This document shows positions 54,770 to 64,000 of a stretch of 64,000 nt of DNA, piece by piece (the stretch's first letter is position 1; the number at the start of each line of letters is the position of its first letter). The translations under genes and the position numbers were made by a program. The notes under the pieces are model-generated. The model was not told where the DNA came from, did no database searches, and saw only the letters and a list, made by a program, of their open reading frames with translations. This DNA is from Heterocephalus glaber (taxonomy: Eukaryota > Chordata > Mammalia > Rodentia > Bathyergidae): positions 4,081,090 to 4,145,089 of the forward strand of contig NW_004624865.1 of the NCBI RefSeq assembly GCF_000247695.1, given 5' to 3'.

Positions 54770-55558
54770 TTTTGGTGGTTTTTACTTGCTAAGGGTGCCA
54801 TAATGAAAAGCCACTAACCAGGTAGCTTAAATCTCAGACACTTATTTTCTTGTGGTTCTGGGAATGGAAGACCAAGACCAAGGTATCAAGCAGGCCGGTT
54901 TCTTTTGGGGCCTCTCCTTGCCTATAAATCCCTTTCTCTCTTTTACGGCTCATGTCTCCATGTTCCCCCAGAGCCTCGTGCATTCTTAGGTGGGGCTTTT
55001 TCAGAGGTGGCTGAATCTAGAGTGTGTGATGCTAGGTTTGATTCATGGTGCAATGCTAGGCTCAAGGGCATTAGGATTAAGGGTGTGAGAGCTGCCCGCC
55101 CTTAGTAGTCTAGATAAGATATAAGGGATAGAAAGAGCTGTGGTCATCCTTGTTGCTTTTGCTGTGTTCCACTGCCATGAACTGTTCCCCGCCTGCCGTG
55201 TCCCACCCTGCCATGAAGCAGCCCATTATGGACTGAAACCTCTACACACTGTGAGCTGAGTAAACCTTTCCTCCTTTAACTTTGGGTGTTGGGCATTTTG
55301 TCTCAGCAATGAGAGAAAAGTAACTAAGACACTCTCTAAGCACTCAGATGGTTACTCCACAGTCCACGTGTCCATATACTAATCTCCCCTTCTTATAAGG
55401 ACACCAATTAGATTAGATTAAAGCCCACTACATGACCTCATTTTACCTCAGTTCTTCAGAAAACCCCTGTCTCCCAACACAATCACATTTTTAGGTACTG
55501 GGGCTAGGGATTCGATATACAAATTTGGAAGGAGCACAATTTAACCCTAATACTCTGC
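54770..55558 (-). mobile_element. MLT1-type LTR, split by a MaLR insertion
   Basis: The first part, 54770-54953, reads 'aagggtgccataatgaaaag', 'ccactaaccaggtagcttaa', 'cttattttcttgtggttctg'. The second part, about 55335-55558, reads 'ttcttataaggacaccaatt', 'catgacctcattttacctca', 'tttttaggtactggggctag'. Together they make one reversed MLT1 LTR interrupted by about 380 bp. Confidence 0.82.
54954..55331 (+). mobile_element. MaLR LTR inserted into the MLT1 LTR
   Basis: 3' landmarks are clear: 'gccatgaagcagcccattat', 'ggactgaaacctctacacac', 'gagctgagtaaacctttcct', 'gcattttgtctcagcaatga', 'aagtaactaagac'. The 5' edge is less sure. It resembles the LTR at 5519-5903 in its last 150 bases. Confidence 0.75.
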
Positions 55559-56009
55559 CCTCTGGCCACATGCCCTTCTTGAATACATAATACAAATAAC
55601 TTCAATATCCCCCAAATTCCTAACCCATTCCACCACGAACTCCAAGATCTCACTTAAATATCATCTTAATCAGCTTCATGTAAGACTCAGTGTAGGATTC
55701 ATCCTGAGGCAAAACTCTTCTCCAGCTGTGAACTAGTGAAGCCAGACAAACTCTGCTTTCTAAATGTAACAGTAAGACAGGCATAGGTTAACATTTCCAT
55801 TCCAAAAGGAAAACAAAGAGGGTAGCAGGTCTCAAGCAAGTCTAAGCCCCAGCAAGGCAAATTTGAGTAAATTTTAAGGCTCAAATATAATCTTCCACAG
55901 CTCTATTCTCTGTCCTCCAGGCCACCAAGGAGGCAGACCTACCCCGAATTTGTGGCTGGGAAGATCTAGCATCAGTACCTTTCATGTTTCCAGTTCTTCT
56001 ACCATGCGA
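55559..56009. other. Unassigned sequence
   Basis: Nothing was recognised. Confidence 0.4.
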
Positions 56010-56168
56010 GGCCACAGAACGAGGCACCATCTTGCAAACAGGAACCAGACTCTTACCAAACACCAACCCTGCCAGTGCCTTCATCTTGGGCTTGTCAACC
56101 TCCAGAACTGTGAGAAATTAATTTCTACTGTCTGTGTGGTCTGTGATATTGTGTTATAACAGCATGAA
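56010..56168 (+). mobile_element. MaLR (MST/MLT-like) LTR 3' end
   Basis: It reads 'cttcatcttgggcttgtcaa', 'cctccagaactgtgagaaat', 'taatttctactgtctgtgtg', 'attgtgttataacagcatga'. This is the common MaLR 3' terminus. Confidence 0.8.
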
Positions 56169-56802
56169 AGAACTCCTTAAGGAAGACCCAAAGAAAGGCA
56201 TTATAACTCAAGTCAAAAAGTGGTCTGATGGTAGAATTCCCTCTTTTCCAAGGATAAGACTTTGAAATGATTGATTAGTCCCACCCACATTATGGAGATA
56301 GCTTTAATCCATGTCCACTGATTTAAACATTAATCTCATCTTTAAAAATTACCTTCAGAGAAGCACCTAGAATGATATTTGACCAGAGGACTGGATGCTG
56401 GGCCTGGCCACGTTGACACAGGAAATTGGCCAACACATGACGTGTGGTTGTGTACTTCCTGACCCTGTTACTGACCTTCCTTAAAGGCTGGAGATGAACT
56501 TGGAAGAAGCCCGGTACCCTGGTAAGAGCCCTGAATATGACGTTAAAGCAAATGCGTTATCTGACAATTGTTAGTCAATGTGTCAACATGATGTAATATG
56601 TGAGGTATCTGATGTCGGGTTTTTTACTCTGTGAAGTGGGATTAAAGGTAATAGCCTCAGAGGAATCAGATCTAATGGTCAAATATGAAAGACTTTGAAA
56701 TGTTAGCTATAAATGGCAACATTAAAGATCAGGAAATCATGGTCTCATTCTTTAAATGAACAAAGGCAAACAAGTCTGGAGTGCACAAAAAACTAGACTG
56801 TC
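56169..56802. other. Unassigned sequence
   Basis: No gene or clear repeat was recognised. Confidence 0.4.
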
Positions 56803-56982
56803 AGCCAGGCATGGCGGTGCACCTGTATAATTCCAGCACTCAAGGGGGCTGAGGCAAGAGAATCACAAGTTCTAGCCTGGGCAACTTTGCAACTTAGTGA
56901 GACCCTGTCTCAGACTAAAAAGATGGGCTTGTAGCTCAGTGAGAAAGCCCCATGTTCAATCCCTAGAACAACAACAAAAGAA
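56803..56982 (+). repeat. B1-dID-like SINE
   Basis: B1 part: 'gccaggcatggcggtgcacc', 'gggctgaggcaagagaatca', 'gtgagaccctgtctcagact'. ID part: 'gatgggcttgtagctcagtg', 'cccatgttcaatccctagaa'. Confidence 0.93.
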
Positions 56983-58264
56983 GATTTTGATGGTGCATCT
57001 TGGCTGACACCATACTAAGATGTTCTGTGTGGGTAACTAGATGGGATCTTTCTCGCTCTTCCCCATGTGTCAAAGCTACAACCTACATGGAAACAGATCT
57101 GACGACAGCGAAGGCTTCCTTCAAATCCCAGATGAACAGAAGAAGGGAATTTGCTGTCTCCTTTGGCAGTGACATGATGGGCTGTTCCCCTGGCAACCTG
57201 GTGTCCACCCCACTGACAGGCAGGAGAAGGGTCTGGGAAGATCGCTCTTGAGCCCTTCAGTTCTGCAATGTGCACTCAAAGCCAATGGCTTGGAAATGGA
57301 GTCTGTTTTTAGGAAAAGCAGGGGAGGAAACTCTTCCCTTACCTAGTGTGGGACGAACAGGGAAGAGGTTTCCTAATCTGACTTTGTTTTCTAAGGACAG
57401 CAGGATGCAGATCTGTGTAGGGTCTTTCTGTGCACCTTTAATGGTCAAGTGCTGGGCTGTGGTCCATACTTTGTCTCGTTCAGACTCCCCCACGTCCTGC
57501 AGCACAGACATCGTGTCTAACAGCAAACAGTGGTAGGAGTTGCCAACAACTCAGAAAGTAGGGAAATAAAGTTAATAACATGGAGCTAATAATAGCACCA
57601 TAGACCCAGGATGCTATAACTAACTGAAAAAAAATAGGATCACCAGAAGGCCAAGCAATTAATAACTAGAGACACTGATATAGTTGGAGCTGAGCACAGG
57701 AAGCCTTGTCACTCGTGGATCAAAGAAGAGATGCATAGGAGAACCCGTACCAACAATGGCCTGGGGAGAAGCATCCCAGGGCCAAGGGCTCAAGCCTTCC
57801 AGAGTCTGTGGGACATTCCACTTTATTATGAAAACGAATGGGAAAGGAGCCAGGCCACGGGACACTTAGGCAAACTGTACAACTCCTGGATCACGCTCTG
57901 TGTGTGTTTTCACCAAGGAACATTCAGATTCTATTACTTTCCCATGTAATTTGTCCCCAAGAAAAGAATGTAGCACTTGGATCCATGCAAGTATTTTGGC
58001 CGAGAAAGACGTCTCATTCTAATTTGATGTGCAGGTGGCGTAACGTCTATATTAGCCTCTGGGCTTGGTTCATCTTCCCCAAATGACAGAGAACACTCTT
58101 GGTGAATTAATCCTGAACAAGGCCTGAAGGGCAGACTTGAGCAATGGAGAATTTTCTTCAGTGTCTATCATCTTGTGAAACATTCTCTATAATACAATCC
58201 AATTTGATGTTTCAATTCCATCATTTGTTGTAAATATCTTTCCTGGCATTTCTTTGTCTAGAAA
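56983..58264. other. Unassigned 1.3-kb interval
   Basis: No gene was recognised. Sense and antisense ORFs of 70-90 codons overlap here and lack recognisable domains. Confidence 0.4.
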
Positions 58265-58497
58265 GCTCCTACTCATTCTTCAAAACCTGATAAAATAGTA
58301 AAGCCATCTCTGCTTTTCCAAGCCAGAGTGGACCACTTCCTCTTTTATAATTATGTACAATTATTTAATGTTTCTGGTCACCCACTACATCGCAGTCTAT
58401 GTGTTCATCTCTGAGGCCACAGCCTGAACTGTCTGACAGCTGTTTTTGTCTGTAGTTCTTTAAAAACAGCAGGTGTCTAATAAATGCTAGTAATTTT
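58265..58497 (+). repeat. L2 LINE 3' end
   Basis: It reads 'ctcattcttcaaaacctgat', 'atctctgcttttccaagcca', 'tctctgaggccacagcctga', then the terminus 'acagcaggtgtctaataaat' and 'gct'. Order and content match the L2 3' UTR. Confidence 0.78.
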
Positions 58498-58673
58498 TTT
58501 AAAAAACACAATACTATAAAACTTAATGATTTGTTCTAATTTACTGCAATCAATCATTTAAATGAATATAAAGTTTCATTTTCTGTAACAAGTAGATTAC
58601 CTGAACTCTCCCCCAAAATATGAAATGGTAAAGAAAGGGGGAAATACAGATCTTTTATAATGATAGAAAAAGT

Positions 58674-58760
58674 GGGCCGGGGATTTAACAAAGTGGTGCC
58701 GTCCCCTGCCTCGAAAGCACAAGGTTCTGAGTTTGATCCCCAGTACTGAAAAAAAAAAAA
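58674..58760 (+). repeat. ID-type SINE
   Basis: It reads 'tgggccggggatttaacaaa', 'gtgccgtcccctgcctcgaa', 'ttctgagtttgatccccagt', then an A tail passing into AAAG repeats. Confidence 0.95.
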
Positions 58761-58954
58761 GAAAGAAAAAAGAAAAAGCAGACTGTTCAGAGTTGGGAGT
58801 AGAGTAACGCCTGAGCTCACAAACATTTCTGTTCACAATTTTGTTTGCAAATGGAAGCTTTTGGCAAAATTTTGCTTCCGTTCACATCAGGTAACCAACA
58901 TAAACGCGGCATCTTCCCCAGAATCTTGGAAGGAATTAGGTTCATGAACCAAAG

Positions 58955-59065
58955 ACCCACTGCATCTGGACCTCAGCTTCCAACTCTCCAAGCTCACCTC
59001 TGTCACTTCTCTGAGTCTGCATCTCCTGTACTGTAAAACAGGGAGATGCTACCAGGAGTTAAATA
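58955..59065 (+). repeat. MIR-like fragment
   Basis: It reads 'ggacctcagcttccaactct', 'gtcacttctctgagtctgca', 'tactgtaaaacagggagatg', 'gagttaaataagaccgtgg'. Confidence 0.6.
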
Positions 59066-60289
59066 AGACCGTGGAAACAAACAAGCAGGGAAAAGCCAGA
59101 ACACGGGAACTCAACAGTCAGAGCTTAATCAGTGTTCATCCCCTCTTCTTTTGACCCCAGGAAGGTATTTGCTTGGAAGTTAAAATCAGAGGACGCATTA
59201 TATCAGGGTGCTTATTCCATTCCCTAAGGAATACTCACTCATTCCACCAACTGGCCCAGTGTCAAAGCCCCTCCCTTGCCTGAGGTCCTTAAAACAAAAG
59301 CATAGGGAGATGAGGGGCAGCTAATTAACAGGAGCAGCAGCAACTTAACAAAGATGTGAGAGCCACACATTGCTGAGGTCCCTGGGCCAGGGAGGCGGCC
59401 TCAGGAGCTCAGATGTGAGGACTTGGAAACTGAGCAAACTGCAGTGAGCTCACTGGCTTGGACCCAAATCCACTGGTCTCTGGCTGAAACCTGTGCACTA
59501 CAGGCAGAGGACTCTACAGGACAGCCAGGCTGAGGTATTTGGCAACTGGAGACGCCCCAGGGTCGAAGGATCACCACCTCTTAGGTATTCCTGTCTTCTT
59601 GGTCATGGACACAATAATAAATGGCTCATGACTACTCTGGACAAATTGGAAGCTGAAGAGAGATTCATAGTGAAAAGAAAGGAAACTTTCCAAGGCAGTT
59701 TCCTCCCACAGAACATTCTTTGACATCCAAGTTGGCCAGGTTGAACACACAGCAAGCCCTGAAGCGTGCTGTCTGTGACACGGTTGAACTCCTCCTCCTC
59801 CACTTCTTGAATGTTTCAAGATGTATTTTTATGGCAATGGAGGAAAATGAAAATGGATGTCTGGAAAGAGACGGGACCATATCTCAGCCCAACAGGAATC
59901 AGACAGCCAAGCAAGGGCCAGTTAGGGGTAGGTTAGGGTGAGGGTTAGAGGCAGGACTGGCAGAGGAACAGCAATGGAAATAATCTGTCTCCCCTCGACC
60001 CCTTGGAGGAAGACACAAATTTTTTACAGTAAAGCCTCTTTCCATCCAAGGTCACAGACATCTCCATCCAACTTTGCTTCTGTTGACACACAGGAAAACC
60101 AGGAAGCTGAAGCCATTTAACTCAAGATGAAATGGACATGGTCCAAGCATAAGTTTGGACCAAGAACACTCTTTTCAAAGTCTAGCGTCAGAGTTTTGAG
60201 TTTCACTGCTGACTTGGTTCATGAGAAGGCACTTGGGATGGGAGAGGTGGAAAATCAGAGATGGAGAGACAGGATCCAAAGCCCAGAGT
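59066..60289. other. Unassigned interval with a short telomere-like run
   Basis: No gene was recognised. At 59921-59950 the plus strand carries 'gttaggggtaggttagggtg' and 'agggttagagg', a degenerate TTAGGG run. Confidence 0.45.
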
Positions 60290-60518
60290 AAACTTCAGAG
60301 CCAGAAAACCCTGGCTCTGGCTCCTACTTGTACCAGTAAGGAATACTGACCTTACTCAAGCAGTTTAAGCTCCCTAAGCTGGGGGCTCAGGTTCTGCAAT
60401 CAGGGCACCTGATGTGATCTTTCCTACAGGGGACTTGTGCAGATTAAATGACAGAATGTACACAAAGGTGCACAGCACAGCCCCGGTTTGCAGTAGATGC
60501 CTGCCAAATGTTAGTTTC
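60290..60518 (+). repeat. MIR SINE
   Basis: It reads 'cagaaaaccctggctctggc', 'ctgaccttactcaagcagtt', 'taagctccctaagctggggg', 'gcagattaaatgacagaatg', 'agatgcctgccaaatgttag'. Near full length, with an inserted segment. Confidence 0.8.
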
Positions 60519-61030
60519 TTTCCTTTTCCAATCACCTTCTTAGGATTTCTGAATGTGTTCCTGCTAGGAGGTACTATTCGGAAGGGTGTCTTCAATTAAA
60601 CTTGATCGAGAATATGAAACATATGGGAGGAAGATATTGATCCCAAGCTGCCAAAATTATTTTGGGAGAAGGAAAATTCTGAATCGCTCCAGACACACAC
60701 TGCACTCTTAGCTGCAGGTGCGCCCGTGAAGTGTTTGACAGGATGAAGCAGAATATGTTCATTATGACGAATGGAATTCGGCGAGCAACTTCATTCAGGT
60801 TGCTGTGAGCGCACCATGCCTTTGGAATCATCCCACTGGGGCTGGATCAACACATTTGGAAATGTCAGACAAGGAGAGGAAGTTTTCTCTCTGGAATTGG
60901 AACACCTGGTGTGAGAAAATCTAACGGAAAGGTGACAGCTGAGAGAGAAGAGAATAATTCTTACTCCTGTATAATATATTCAAGCAACATATTAGATCCT
61001 TCTAACAGTTTCTTTGGATGGGTTGTTTTT
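60519..61030. other. Unassigned sequence
   Basis: No gene or repeat was recognised. Confidence 0.4.
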
Positions 61031-61206
61031 CTATACTGGGGATTGAACCCAAGGCTCTTGCACTGAGCTACACATTCCCAGCCCTTTTTTATTTTTTGGG
61101 GGGGGTCAGGGTCTCACTGAGTCACTAAGTTGACTTGAACTTGTGATCCTCCTGCCTCAGCCTCCCAGAGGGCTGGCATTATAGGCATGCACCACTACAC
61201 CTGAGC
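61031..61206 (-). repeat. B1-dID-like SINE
   Basis: ID part: 'tatactggggattgaaccca', 'cactgagctacacattccca'. The linker has a G-run. B1 part: 'agggtctcactgagtcacta', 'cctgcctcagcctcccagag', 'gcatgcaccactacacctga'. Confidence 0.94.
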
Positions 61207-62102
61207 ATTTTACATCTTTATTCTAAATCTGGTGACTGGTCCAGGCCTGTATCTCCAAGAGGTGGCGCTATCAGTGCCCCTACCCACGTACCACACCACC
61301 TCCCATAGAACCCCTGTCCAGGTCACGTGGAGCAGCCTGGGGACAGAAGTCAAGAGGCTGTGGCATGTGGAGTACTTGCCAGACTTCTAAAATGTCAGGC
61401 AGGCTGGTGAAGGGAAACTGAGGCAGAGAAAAAGAACCAGTATGTGGAAGTTGAAGCTGTGGAAATCAAGAGACACACTTGTCCAGTTCCACCACAAAAG
61501 GGGTTTACAAGGTGAGCCCAGGAAAGTGCTCTCTATCCTCAGAGAGGCACATGGATGCTGTGGAATTTCCACCGATAGCCCTGGCCTCCCTTCCCCCAAC
61601 TCCCTGGGCACAAGAAGCCCTGGAGAACCTCACTTCAGTTCCCAGCCACCCTCACCCTCGTGGTCCTTACATCAGTGAAGACTTGACTCACACCCTCGGC
61701 ACACCCGCTGTGCAAATGATGTGTAGAATGGACCGTGCGCTCTGCCCCAGGTCCCCACCGAGATGGCTGCACCTCCTCCTGGCTGCTCTCCCTCCGGTGG
61801 TCCGGTTCTTCCAGACTGTCCCCAGGCTACAGGCTATGACAGTCGCCTCACTGAGAGTCTTATCTCCTTCTCCTGGCAAATGACCAGCTCATGACTACAA
61901 AGCCCAGCTCCTGCAGCCCAACCCAAAACACACAGAGCACCACCAGCTTCAGGGCCCCGGCAGGTCAGCTGAGACCTTAGCTAGCCTTAGCTAGTCGCCC
62001 AGCCACCAGCTGGTCCAGCTCCTCCCTCTGCCCAACCTGCTCCCTCCTCTGCCCTGCAGTCAGTGTGAATCCCACAAGCACCCCTGTACAGTGCCCTGTG
62101 CG
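61207..62102. other. Unassigned interval
   Basis: No gene was recognised. It is GC-moderate, with a 134-codon plus ORF (61479-61883) lacking a recognisable domain and a small 'ccttagctag' doublet at 61976-61995. Confidence 0.4.
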
Positions 62103-62150
62103 GGCTCCTGCACGGCTTCCTGCATGGTTTCCTGCATGGCTTCGTCCTCG
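62103..62150 (+). repeat. 12-bp minisatellite, about four units
   Basis: The unit GGCTTCCTGCAT is repeated with small changes ('ggctcctgcac', 'ggcttcctgcat', 'ggtttcctgcat', 'ggcttcgtcctc'). Confidence 0.8.
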
Positions 62151-62357
62151 CTTCTGGCCAGCCTACCTCCAGCTCAGAGGTGGCTCCCCAGGAAACCCAA
62201 GTTTCCTGTGTTTATATCACTTCTGCACTGACCCAAACTCAGGCCGATGGCTGTACTGACCTGCAAGAGAGTCCAGAACATTCAATCATGCAGTGACCAC
62301 ACAGGAAAAGGAAGAACATGGTGCTGTCCAGCACTGGGAGCATCTCTGCCCTGCTTT

Positions 62358-62542
62358 TGTGTGTGTGTGGTTTGAACCCAGGGCCTCTGCACTGAGCTAC
62401 ATCCCCAGTGCTTCTTATTTTTTATTTTGAGACAGGATCTTGTTAAGTCTCCAAGTTGCCCAAGCTGGGCTTGAATTTGCAATCTTCCTGCCTCAGCCTC
62501 CCAGAGGGCTGGAACTACAGGTGTGCATCACCATAGGAGCTT
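62358..62542 (-). repeat. B1-dID-like SINE
   Basis: It starts with a short GT run that replaces part of the tail. ID part: 'gtttgaacccagggcctctg', 'actgagctacatccccagtg'. B1 part: 'ttgagacaggatcttgttaa', 'caagctgggcttgaatttgc', 'gtgtgcatcaccataggagc'. Confidence 0.93.
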
Positions 62543-63694
62543 ACCCTGCCCTTCTCTGCACAACCTTTCAGCCCAACTGGTAAAGTGTTTGGAAGTGAAA
62601 GTACAATCCCAAAGCTCTCACCCCGGAGTCAGGATGTGAGGTTTGAGCCTAGCCCTGTCACTCTCTAGGATCCAGAAAATGTTATTTTCTTCCTTCTCCT
62701 GTAAACTCCACTCTGAAATCTAAAACCTTGGTGGAATACATGAAGCAGCCAGGAGGATTCAGGCAACACCCTTATCAAAGTCAAGCACCCCCGCTCTTGG
62801 TATGGAATAATACTTAGTGGACCCAAATCTGTCTCTGACACTGGCTCGGCCCATGCAGAACGCTGCCCCATCTGCCTGTCACCTGTAGCTTGGGGCCCAC
62901 AGGCATCAGGTCCAAGCAAGAGCTTGCCAAAGGGAACACAATGTGCAAGCTGAAGAATTAAATACCATCCCTGTTTTACTTTCTCGCCAACAAAAAAAAA
63001 AATTTTTTTCCTTTGGTGTGAAACCACTTGATCTCAGCTCAGGATTCTGCAGCCTGTCTGCCCCTAGTTCCACTGTCTGCAGGGGTTGGACTGGGATCTG
63101 GTGCTGGGATCTCAGCTTTACTCAAGGGAAGCCAGGAGTGAGGTTCTTCCGGCTTCCCGGCTTCTTGTAAAGAATGAGCGGCCCTTGTGGGAAAAGGCTG
63201 GCTGGACAGGACAGACTGGGCAGGGGTTTAGAGGCCACTGCCTCCCTGGCCCATCATCTGAATCAAAGCATCAACCTGCAATATAACGTGGCCATCCAGG
63301 AGCTCTGGGAAGTGAATCCCACCCACGCCATACCCGCCAAGGAGTGCTGGGTGGACGCAGCCCTGTTTCATCACCAGCTGGGGCTTGAACTTTCAGAGAT
63401 AGACCCCCCGCCTCATTCTTCAGCCACGAAGGGTTCCCGTTCTCAGCCTCTGATTTCAACGCCAGCACGAAGTTTCCCTCCTGTGAACAAGCCCTCCTGA
63501 AGCCCCGCTATCCACCAACTCAGGCTCGCTTTTTAGGAAACCATCGCACTCAGAATTCCACACTGGTCACCAACCTAACTGATATCATCAGGGTTCTCCA
63601 AAGGCCTGCTGCCCATCACACATGATGCTGCTCACCCTACCCCCGGATCCTGCCATCCTTGAGTTCAGCCAACCACAGAAACAAACACTGGCTG
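62543..63694. other. Unassigned interval
   Basis: No gene was recognised. 'gtttgagcctagccctgtca' near 62641 hints at a MIR 5' fragment. ORFs of up to 120 codons on both strands lack domains. Confidence 0.4.
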
Positions 63695-63835
63695 TTGGGG
63701 AGTCAGACTTCCTGGATTCAAAATATCAACTCTATCATTTATTTACTGTGTGATCTCAGGTAAATTCACTCCCTGAACCTGTTACGTGTCTGTTAAAAAG
63801 GTATGAAAACACCAACTCTGAAAGTGTGTGATCAG
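63695..63835 (+). repeat. MIR SINE fragment
   Basis: It reads 'ggggagtcagacttcctgga', 'ctatcatttatttactgtgt', 'gatctcaggtaaattcactc', 'cctgttacgtgtctgttaaa'. Confidence 0.82.
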
Positions 63836-63947
63836 TACAGTTGCAAAGTAATTAATGTCATAAAGATTATGGGTGATTTATGTAAAACATCATGGTGCTT
63901 AGGAACTAGAAGTCCTCAAAAAGTGAACTAAGCTTTTGCTGAGAGGT

Positions 63948-64000
63948 ACCTGTGTTATTTTCCTTTCACTGCTGAGACTAAATACCCAACACCCAAAGTT
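63948..64000 (-). mobile_element. MaLR LTR, cut by the window end
   Basis: It reads 'ctgtgttattttcctttcac' and 'tgctgagactaaatacccaa'. This is the reversed 3' terminus of a MaLR LTR as seen at 43033 and 51968. It continues beyond the window. Confidence 0.6.

Overview
This window is mammalian nuclear DNA in which I could not identify any protein-coding gene, exon or RNA gene. The translated frames give only short, mostly mutually overlapping ORFs. The longest (182 codons at 37277-37825, 174 codons on the minus strand at 3217-3741) have no recognisable domain and no splice or neighbour context. It is best read as an intergenic or deep intronic stretch.

The repeats point to a non-murine rodent. 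There are many B1 monomers, tRNA-Ala-related ID elements of the 'ggggatttagctcagtgg' type, and fused B1-plus-ID (B1-dID-like) SINEs. There are also MaLR LTRs, L1 3' ends, and old MIR/L2 copies. Mouse-type B2 and B4 elements were not noticed. A hystricomorph, sciuromorph or related lineage fits, but the species cannot be fixed from memory alone.

Layout. 0-1.5 kb: an L1 3' end with a partial second copy, then a short CpG-rich patch. 1.5-13 kb: SINEs, MIRs, one MaLR LTR, a purine tract. 13-17 kb: two same-strand L1 3' ends. 17-22 kb: a class I-type LTR with duplicated CCAAT blocks, then a MaLR LTR inserted into an older one. 22-34 kb: three of the four mariner-derived fold-back elements, an MLT1 LTR, and a deeply nested ancient L1. 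34-49 kb: SINEs, an ancient L1 on the minus strand, a MaLR LTR beside a class I LTR, and an ETS-motif minisatellite. 49-64 kb: the fourth mariner fold-back, more MaLR LTRs including another nested pair, and MIR/L2 remnants.

The most interesting structure is the mariner-derived family (about 22.1-22.8, 32.0-32.3, 33.5-34.0 and 49.2-49.7 kb). Three copies are palindromes: two inverted arms of about 130-150 bp flank a unique centre. The centre encodes the third catalytic block and part of the C-terminal end of a mariner transposase; each arm carries the extreme C-terminal end. The copies share the same inactivating lesions, which suggests they spread from an already dead, foldback-type source. 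Repeat boundaries were read by eye and are usually good to about 10-30 bases.
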